From Neckera pumila (lineage: Eukaryota; Streptophyta; Bryopsida; Hypnales; Neckeraceae), in assembly GCA_963969595.1 (NCBI GenBank), contig OZ018409.1:11236520-11300519 (forward strand): DNA of 64,000 bases, in the 5' to 3' direction. Below are positions 56,865 through 64,000 of the stretch, piece by piece (positions within the stretch are counted from its first letter, which is position 1; each line of letters starts with the position of its first letter). A program made the translations under genes and the position numbers. The notes below the pieces were generated by a model, which was given only the letters and a program-made list of their open reading frames with translations, made no database searches and had not been told where the DNA came from.

Positions 56865-57870
56865 TTCAGAGCTCTGATGTGCCGCATCAGACTAATCACT
56901 GTGGCCTTGTATCGTTTGATGCTTAATTAAGCACGATTATGCGGGAGGTTGATAACAGAGACTGAGGAGCTTGTGAATTTCCCAGGCGTGTATGACAGTG
57001 TGACTTTCGCTATCCGTCAACAATGAACTTTCAACGTGTACATTGAAGGCTGCTACAGGTAAGCTAGCGGCGTTGCATCATCTCGGATCTCATCTAATTG
57101 TAAAGTAATCACAATTTCGTGCGTTATTAATTCCACTGTTGTGTTGTGCAGGCTACTAGTCCACTTTAGTTTGAAGATCTCATCGAATGATGCTCGAGCA
57201 GAGCAGCATTTTGGACTTCATGCGCTTGTATCTGGGCCAAAAGTAGGTCCAGATTTCCATTTGGTGGTTACAAGCTCTTCCTATCATTGCATGCTGTGTT
57301 CATCAGCAGATTGTCGACTATGTCGTTAATGGGGTTTTTTAGCCCATGTCTTACGAGATGCAGAGAGTTAGTCTGGACCTGAAGCTCTTACAAACACCAG
57401 CATTTGGACGATTTGTAATCTGGCATGGGTCCCTTCTAAATTATGGGCCTATATTGTTATCCCCTTGCTATTGTTAAGCATGGCATGGTCTATTATTTTG
57501 GTATCGTGAGGATATCGTAGGAAGCAAATTCAAGTGAGATCTGAATCACTCGGTACTTGACGATATGGATTCGTGTTCTCGAAGTTTCAATTTCCGATCC
57601 TAATTATGGCACTATTTCTAGTGACTTCGTTTTATCTTCGAACAATTTTGTATGGTGGTGTGTCCGAAATGAGACCTGGCTTGAAGTACGTTCGCTCCGT
57701 TCGATAGCTTCAGTTTTCTTTGTATACAGTAACCTAGTCCTTTCAAGTGCTTTGGTGACGGATTGGACTGTAGGTACCGGTATTGGGATTGCAAATATCT
57801 TCATGTTTGTCAGGTAGCATAAGCTCCCTTATGTGCCCTTACTTTCTAACAATTGGTAGAAACAATACGG
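56865..57870 (+). other. Probable 3' untranslated region of YAK1, with an intron
   Basis: After the TAA at 56862-56864, sequence of gene-like composition continues to about 57830. A convincing intron, CTACAG|GTAAGC to TTGTGCAG|GC (57059-57151), lies 194 bases after the stop. No poly(A) signal could be fixed. An open frame at 57557-57817 in this part has no recognisable features and is probably not translated. Confidence 0.5.
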
Positions 57871-58556
57871 TAATTGACCTTAAATCGCACAGTTAAGCAA
57901 TTCAGCCTGATTCAGCATGGTTTTCACTATTAAGGTAGGAGGCTCTAAAAGTGACCCTTTAAGGGCTGATTCACCTTCTTCATAGGTTTGCATGATCAGA
58001 AATATTTTTAGCTCATTTTTCAGAGAAAGACAAATAGATGCCGAATGCAACACAAGTGGTTTCATATTTTTTGAAGCATTTTTGAATTAGTTATGAATTT
58101 TCAAAGATTTCTGTAGTAGGTACCTATTTGTGACACCTCAGTCTCCAAAATCCGTCCCCTTGCAACTACTAATGTGATTTGAGGAAATCAAGGTCAATGA
58201 TTGGCTCTTGCAATAGAAAATTAATTTTTCCTTGATGCATGTAATAGCTGAAGTGGTCCATTCAAGGATCACCTGCAATCTATTCTACAACTAATTATAG
58301 GGTCGGTTTGAAGGAGAGAGTCGCTTTTACAGCCTCCTACCTTATATTGAATTTTTTTTTGTGGGGTCCCATTGGTAGTAAAAAGGGGATTCTAGATTCT
58401 CTTAATATGCATTTTTTGGACACCGTGTAAATAAACTACAAATTTTCAAAGTGTGTGTTGAGAATAGGTGTACCGAAAAGTGATCATAGAGTCATATGAA
58501 TAATGGGAGTGCATTTTAGGCAAGAATACCCACTGTACAATTTTAGGTGTAGTTAT
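57871..58556. mobile_element. MITE family R, copy 2, split by element M
   Basis: ACCTTAAATCGCACAGTTAA at the left and AATTTTAGGTGTAGTTAT at the right are its diverged inverted ends. With the insertion at 57933-58342 removed it aligns with R1 (TCAGCATGGTTTTCA, GGTGGGGTCC equivalent, GATTCTAGATTCTCTTA). Confidence 0.6.
57933..58342. mobile_element. TA-target MITE family M, 410 bp, nested in R2
   Basis: AGGTAGGAGGCTCTAAAAGT at the left pairs with the right end (CTTTTACAGCCTCCTACCT), about 25 bp with few mismatches. TA flanks both sides (57931-57932 and 58343-58344), and the empty-site equivalent in R1 at about 36253 shows a single TA. This supports TA duplication, as in Tc1/mariner elements. 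Confidence 0.75.
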
Positions 58557-58865
58557 CTTGGTCAGTTATCTTTCACTTCTTCCACGTACTTTGAAAACAA
58601 GGTTTTGTGGACTGAAAATCCTGGTCCAATGCATCATTATAAAGAATTTAAGATTATAGTTTTTTTGTATCAAAGGGTATCCGTGTAATTCATGATCTAT
58701 GAAATGACATAATACTTGAGTCCATTGCATACTTTTTTAGACCTGACAAATTGGGCTCAGAGAAGAAGTTTGACCATTTCACAATGGATTAAGAGAGGAA
58801 GTTTGACCATTTTACAATGGATCAAGACGTTTAAGGGTTTGACTACATACAAAGCAAATTTCTTT
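58557..58865. other. Spacer with a short direct duplication
   Basis: GAAGTTTGACCATTT(C/T)ACAATGGAT(T/C)AAGA occurs twice between about 58764 and 58827. No gene recognised. Confidence 0.4.
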
Positions 58866-59660
58866 TCTTTCAACCTTCATTCTTCTTAAAGGAATAATTT
58901 CCTACCCAATTTTTATTCCTCTTCAAGTAAAACTTGGCCTATCCAATTATCATGCCATCTCCGACGAGAAAAATGCCATTGGCCTTCATTCTTCATTCAA
59001 ATGTCAACTTTTTTGTCCAACTTTTATTCATGGATTACAACTTCTTTGTCCAAAAATGGATTTCAAATATTTGACATTCAGTTTTTATTCCTTTCAAATG
59101 ACAACTTCCCTATCCAAAACCAGATTTCAAGTGTTTAATTTTGACCTTCTTTATTCTTGAAGGATAAATCCCTTGTTCAAAATTAGAAGAATGACATTGA
59201 CTTTGATTCCCTCTTGTCCTGTCCATACTGGATTTCAAGTATTTGACAGTGACCATCATTCTTCTCAAAGGACAACTTTCCTATCTAAAACTAGGTCTCG
59301 AGTGTTTGATAGTGGCTTTCTTGTCTTAAATTGGATTTTCGGAGATTAATAGATTCATTCCTCTCAAAGGAAAATTTCCCCATCTAGAATTAGATTTCGA
59401 ACAATTGATGTTGACCTTCATTCCTCTCAAAACTTTACACAACCTTCACTCTTCTTGAAGGATAGTTCGTATTCACAATTTGGATTTCAAGTGTTTGACA
59501 ATGACCTTCATTTTTCTTGAAAAGACAATATCCCCCTTCATAGGATACTCCAATCGGATGAATGATGTTGGTCTTCATTTCTCTTAAAGGGCAATTTATT
59601 TGTCCAGCCTTCATTTATCTCAAAGGACAATTTTTTCATATGAACCAGTTTTCAAGTGTT
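58866..59660 (+). repeat. Minisatellite-like tandem array, unit about 60-66 bp
   Basis: The unit reads roughly GACCTTCATTCTTCTCAAAGG, then ACAACTTCCCTATCCAAAA, then GATTTCAAGTGTTTGA. A dozen or so diverged units follow each other to about 59660. Related units reappear at 60379-60610. Confidence 0.7.
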
Positions 59661-60372
59661 TGGCAATGCAAAAGGCAAGAAGCACATGTTGATATTGGAC
59701 TCGGTTGTACTTTAAGTAGTAGAGCTTTTGCAAAAAAATATTTAACAAATAAAATAAAATATAGAAAACTAGTGTAACACAAATGTGTATACCTAAAAAC
59801 TTGGGCCTAAGAAATTTTCTCCAAAAGTTGTTGCTCAAAAAAATTTGTTTGGAAAATTTTATAAAAAATATATATATTTTGATGTTTAAATTGTTAAAAA
59901 ATAATAAAATAATTCAAAAAATTAAACGAAAATAATTAATGTTTAAAAACTTGTTGGAGATGAAATTCCTTAGAAAAATGGTAAAAAAGAAATCTTAAAA
60001 GTCTAGAAAAGCACATGCAATACAAAACCTTTTTGCACACATGCAAAGGTTAAGGAATTAATTTTTTTTGGATGTCCTTTGATAACCCTAGTAGAAGAAC
60101 ATACGCTTTGAATATCCAAGTGGAATTGTTGTTTTGAGCTTTTAGTAGTACTAAAACCATTAAAACTACTAAACACAATAGATTATGAAAATTGACTTTT
60201 AATAGTACATAATTTTTCAAAATTTTAAAAAATGTGGATTGAGGTTTGGCATAAAGAATACACTTCAAATATTAATTTGAATACATTGGTATAATGTCCC
60301 AAAAGTTATGCTTGCATGTGAGTTCAATATACGAGATGCGATTCAATACAAGTATTTTATGCTTTTACCTGG
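59661..60372. other. Unrelated block interrupting the tandem array
   Basis: The array stops after CAAGTGTTTGGCAATG and resumes at GGCGATGACCTTCATTCC. The intervening 0.7 kb has no array units, no clear inverted ends and no coding frame. It may be an insertion that lost its ends. Confidence 0.4.
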
Positions 60373-60620
60373 CGATGACCTTCATTCCTCTCAAAGGAAA
60401 ACTTTTCTACTCACATGTCATCTTATTTAAAGGACAAATTTTTATCTAACCTTTATTTTTCTCAAGAAACAACAATCCCATCCAAAAACTGGGTTTTAGA
60501 TGGTTTGTTTGTTTGGTACTCACTTCATTCTTCTAAAAGGTCAATTTTCTTGTCCAAAACTAGATTGAAGTGTTTGCCACCTTTTACATTGAAATCTAAG
60601 TTGACAACCACTAATAGTGG
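60373..60620 (+). repeat. Second block of the 60-66 bp tandem array
   Basis: GATGACCTTCATTCCTCTCAAAGG and following units match 58866-59660 in the same orientation. Confidence 0.6.
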
Positions 60621-61975
60621 CATGAAGTTGTTGTTGTAGGTTTTAGGTTAAATACTTTTCCTAACCTTTTCGTTTGCATAAACCACAAAGGACTAATTGC
60701 TGCAAGTACAAGAATCTATTATTTAAATGCTAATTTGATTGCAATACCTAGAATCCTCCTCTTTAAGAGATTGTATAGTCTTGTAATTTGCCTATATGTT
60801 TTATTTTTTCACTCAAAAATAAGAATTAAAATGACCACATTTTTGTAGTATTATGTCCTTGCAAACACGGCAATGAATAGTGAATATAATTTTGTATTTT
60901 TAGAAAGATAGTGTATCCATTGAACCACTTAGGGATTATGCTATATCCGAAGAGATTTCAATGACAACTATGACTTTGAATCAATGAAATCTCAATGAAA
61001 ACAATGATTCCATGTTTGCAAGGTTGTAATTTTTGTAACTTAGGCAAATTGTGGTTAAATTTAGGTGAAGTGTAAAAATAGCATTTAAATATTGTCTCCA
61101 AAAGTATGATGACTGAAAACTCAAATAATAAATTTTTGCAATTCTTACCCTAATTTCTAAGCTGGTTTTTTTATTTTAATGTTGAATATTTTGTCATCAG
61201 TGTTTTTTTTTAATTTTCTTAAAATTATTTTATGAATTGTATCTACATTTTGGTGGCATGTTTCTACAAATGCTTGAATTTAATTTATTTTATTTTATGC
61301 AAAGTTGACTTCACTTGTAGTCTTTCAAATATTTAGTAGAATCTATACTTTATATCATGAAGGTTATAAAAAATTTATTTTTTGGAGTTTTATATAATCC
61401 CTTCTCAAAATTAATATTAGACTTTCATTTTTGAACTTCATTTATTTTTAAAATCATAAAAGCTTAGGTTGTGGTTGGAATTGAAATTTCTCAATTCAAT
61501 ATCTAAGTTATTTAAAAAGTTTACTGTTTCCTATCATGTTCTACCTCGTTTGAGCAATTTTGACTTCGAATTGGATCAAATATTAAGCAAGCAAGTTAGA
61601 ATATCATTCAAGATCCTAGCTAGAAGGACTATTGAATAATAAGAGTAAATTACGCTTCAAGGTGCCAAAGTTGCGGAATGGTGCCATTTTAATGAAATTC
61701 CCATATGTATAGTATGTTACTAAGTATATGAGGAAGAAATTTCTACAATTAAAACAAGTGTTTATACATCCAATTAGACATTCAATATCTATGTACATCA
61801 ACACTCAACACCAATTGATGGTACCACAAGCATCTTCCACAATTGCAATTGTATAGAACTATACCCACTTCAAACTTTCAATGTTAAAAAATGATTATTT
61901 GTATTAAATGAAATATATTCAGATATTTAACATGGTTCTATAAGTTTAGAGCCCTTAATCTAGGAGCATTGTTGC
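60621..61975. other. AT-rich intergenic DNA
   Basis: No gene or transposon was recognised. A solitary CCATTTTAATGAAATTCC near 61685 resembles one arm of the foldback at 10.7 kb. Confidence 0.35.
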
Positions 61976-62377
61976 CTACAAGGTCCCCCCCATAAGTTCC
62001 TTTGCTTTAGGTTTTAGCTCATATTCTACAAATCGATTCTTTACAGGGTCCCAAATACGGGAGGCAAGCCAAGTTTTGAAGTCGACATTAGATGGTTGTA
62101 AATTGAGATGTTCTCTCTCATTTCTCATCAAGTATGTTCAACTCCCATCTTTGAGCTGCTCAAATCCAAAACTAAAGAAAATGACATTAATTGAATTATA
62201 TTTATTTCTGTTCAGGTCAAGGGAGACTTCTTCCACAATATGCATGGCTGCCACCATGAGCCTAAACCAAAATGGCTTGTCTTCAAATGGTGCTCAAACT
62301 GCTACGTAATTGCCAATGTATAGCCTATCTACAATCTTCTCACCACTAATGCTAGCCTCAATCTCTTCATCTACATC
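61976..62377 (-). pseudogene. Decayed coding sequence with two in-frame stops
   Basis: One reading frame of 134 codons on the - strand has clear coding character despite two internal TGA codons. Segments include DVDEEIEASISGEKIVDRLY, then IGNYVAV and, after the first stop, APFEDKPFWFRLMVAAM. After the second stop come TYLMRNEREHL and DFKTWLASRIWDPVKNRFVE. Acidic and hydrophobic residues alternate as in a folded domain, and the YVAV..PFW pattern recalls small barrel domains found in transposon-encoded proteins. I cannot name the family. It may be the C-terminal part of the same decayed locus as 63362-64000. Confidence 0.45.
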
Positions 62378-62534
62378 ATAAAGTCAATGAAATTCAATTG
62401 GCAAATTTTGGGCTCAATCTATACAAGATAAATGTAAATTGAAGCACATGATCTAATTGGTAACAATCATTCTGAGATGCATTTGACAAGCACACATTGC
62501 AAAAGCATGACAAATTTTGATACATAATGACAAT

Positions 62535-62796
62535 CACTACAAGAATATGAGCATTCTATGACTATGTTTATGACTACGTTTACAGTCATTGTGGACGTAT
62601 ATGACTGCTGTAGAAAATTGGCATTGCAGTCATTGTGGATGAGTCCTTTATAAAAATGACTATGTCTTTTATATCACCATCCGTCTTCCTACATGGAAGT
62701 TCATCTACGGATTTTTCCTACGTGGCGGTCCGGACATGACTTGGCACATGAGTTACGTCAGTTATATTGTAGTCATAGGTTGGATTTTCTGTAGTA
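62535..62796. mobile_element. CACTA-like small element
   Basis: The left end CACTACAAGAATATGAGC matches the CACTACAAGAA start typical of plant CACTA elements. The right end TGGATTTTCTGTAGTA is a degenerate inverse. The interior has repeated TGACTATG, TGACTACG and TGACTGC motifs, like CACTA subterminal repeats. A related fragment (ACTGCGGAGTCCTTTAT) lies near 63105-63150. No target duplication was confirmed. Confidence 0.45.
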
Positions 62797-63361
62797 ATTT
62801 TGGTGGGATCCACTTTAATGGAGATGGGAATTTGTGGTCTATCCTCACTTTGATCCTATGATGGCAGCACTGCAGTTGTTAGCGAATAAGGACTCAGTCG
62901 AGGTTGAGGGGAGTGTCAGTTTTATGTAGAGTCATACCGTGACAACTAGTTGACATTGAGTTTAATGTGAGTCGTATTCGAGTTGTCTTTTGCAATAACT
63001 ATGTTTGTTTGAATTACTGCGGGTTTGTGTGTGTGTGAATCATTGACCACTAACTAACATGCAAGTGAGACATAGAAGGTAGAGTGAAGAAATGATTGCC
63101 ACAGTCACTGCGGAGTCCTTTATCAATCCTTTATCGTGATGACTTCCTCATAGAAGAAATATATACACAATAACTGCTTCCATGTTCTGGTACCCTATAA
63201 TCCTACTAACAAAATCTTATGTGTAAGGGTTCTTTTAGTGCCGATGATGAGCATTTACAATGCCCAAATCATACCCGGTACTTGTGAAAATCGGGCTACT
63301 ACGTCCGATATAAGACTACAGCTACCACCCTCCTTCTTCACTACACCTACTCTAGCAAATT
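62797..63361. other. Spacer, nothing confident
   Basis: Low-copy sequence between the CACTA-like element and the TNP1-like remnant. No complete frame recognised. Confidence 0.3.
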
Positions 63362-63628
63362 TCACTTCAGTAGTTTCATGTATACAGAATTCCAGATTGT
63401 GTTGCCGCCCTAAACATCGTGAAGTGTCTCTTGGTCAGCTTCCTTCTTTGGGAACATCAGCGGGGAAGCGTACTGATAAACCTGTTGCACGTCAATTTTG
63501 AACCATGCATCGGGTATGACAATGAAGTGGAACTTGTCCACACCTCCTAAACCGTTGATGCGTCCTACCGCCACCTTCTGTCTTTTCGCACACGGATTCA
63601 TGAGCTGCACTTCATCTCCCATGGAAAA
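63362..63628 (-). pseudogene. TNP1/En/Spm-like domain remnant
   Basis: The - strand frame starts MGDEVQLMNPCAKRQ at 63622, continues KVAVGRINGLGG and VIPDAWFKIDVQQVY, then PLMFPKKEADQETLHDV, a TAG at 63410-63412, and GGNTIWNSVYMKLLK before the next stop. The order GDEV.L, VA.GRI, a short Asp/Val strand segment, PLMFP and V.GG..IW follows the TNP1/En/Spm-type domain in plant transposon-derived proteins. The in-frame stop falls where an AVGG-like motif would be expected, so the copy is probably dead. A possible splice acceptor (GTGTAG) lies just upstream at about 63629-63635. Assignment is from memory of the family pattern, without a search. Confidence 0.45.
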
Positions 63629-63867
63629 CTACACCCCACAACCTTGAAGTTAACTTAATACTCCAGCATTTGTCAATTCATAAATTCAAGATTTGTTCTA
63701 CATGCTGCTTGTAGTCGAAAAGGAGGTACTCACTAACATATGACTGAAGCTCAACTAAGTACGCCACTGATAAATGACTGCACAGTCTTTCCCGGCAAGC
63801 AAATGAAATCCGACAGAGTACCACATTACCTGCCAAAATTGAAAAGGGACCCTTACTACTACAAGAT

Positions 63868-64000
63868 TCAAGTTTTAGGGTAAACCTTTGGGGTACTGGT
63901 TTTAGGTTTCTTCTCCTCCGCTGCTGCTTTCTTCTTCTCTGCTGTTGCTTTCTTCTCCTCCGTTGCTGCTGTCTTCGGTCGTGTGTCCCTCTTCCCCGCT
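63868..64000 (-). CDS. Partial Lys/Ala/Glu-rich coding sequence running off the window
   Basis: The - strand frame enters from beyond 64000 and ends TGA at 63868-63870. It encodes repeats of the AAATEEKKATAEKKK type followed by PKTSTPK. This basic, low-complexity composition is like a linker or tail of a chromatin or transposon protein. A potential donor (AAG|GTTTAC) before the stop could splice to the acceptor at about 63630, making this an upstream exon of the TNP1-like remnant. The DNA is a 21-27 bp tandem repeat, so chance is possible. Confidence 0.3.
   Translation of the reverse strand, partial: AGKRDTRPKTAATEEKKATAEKKKAAAEEKKPKTSTPKVYPKT

Noticed and set aside
57557..57817. 86-codon open frame downstream of YAK1
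   Set aside because: It lies in the probable 3' untranslated region, has no upstream promoter-like context and no recognisable motif.

Overview
This is a plant nuclear window. It is very AT-rich and gene-poor. The only gene I can call with confidence lies near the right end, at about 49.3-56.9 kb on the + strand. It is a plant YAK1-type DYRK protein kinase, modelled here with 17 coding exons, all GT-AG introns and an in-phase 1,116-residue product. Short exons, short introns and a plant-style YAK1 C-terminal tail point to a land plant. The low gene density and the kinds of DNA transposon present suggest a moss or other non-seed plant, but that is inference.

From 1 to about 46.7 kb the window is a transposon landscape with almost no coding content. 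Its main component is a set of non-autonomous elements bounded by the tetranucleotide TTAA, with ends of the form TTAA-CCCCTAAAGG...CCTTTAGGGG-TTAA. I separate at least six sequence families: A about 0.9 kb, B about 0.93 kb, C about 0.74 kb, D about 0.57 kb, E about 0.64 kb, plus small elements of about 0.23-0.25 kb. By my boundaries they cover roughly 18-20 kb. Nested copies expose filled and empty sites and show TTAA duplicated at the junctions, the signature of piggyBac-type transposition. Other families are a (GTTT)n-bearing Helitron-like repeat ending in CTAGT or CTAAT (K), several MITEs flanked by TA (G, H, M), terminal-inverted-repeat MITEs (I, J, R), foldback elements, and a palindrome of about 636 bp at 22.98-23.61 kb.

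Two islands break the AT-rich background. One, at 8.7-9.8 kb, holds a coding-like frame with a plastid-transit-like N-terminus and an apparent one-base frameshift. The other, at 48.3-49.3 kb, is a GC-rich, GA-repeat-bearing region that probably holds the promoter and 5' leader of the kinase gene. Two irregular tandem arrays (46.7-48.3 kb) end where this region begins, and a third (58.9-60.6 kb) lies downstream of the gene.

The last 2 kb (62-64 kb) carries decayed coding sequence on the - strand. One part resembles the TNP1/En/Spm-type domain of plant CACTA-associated proteins, and a small element with a CACTAC end lies nearby. No rRNA, tRNA, CRISPR or bacterial-type feature was recognised.
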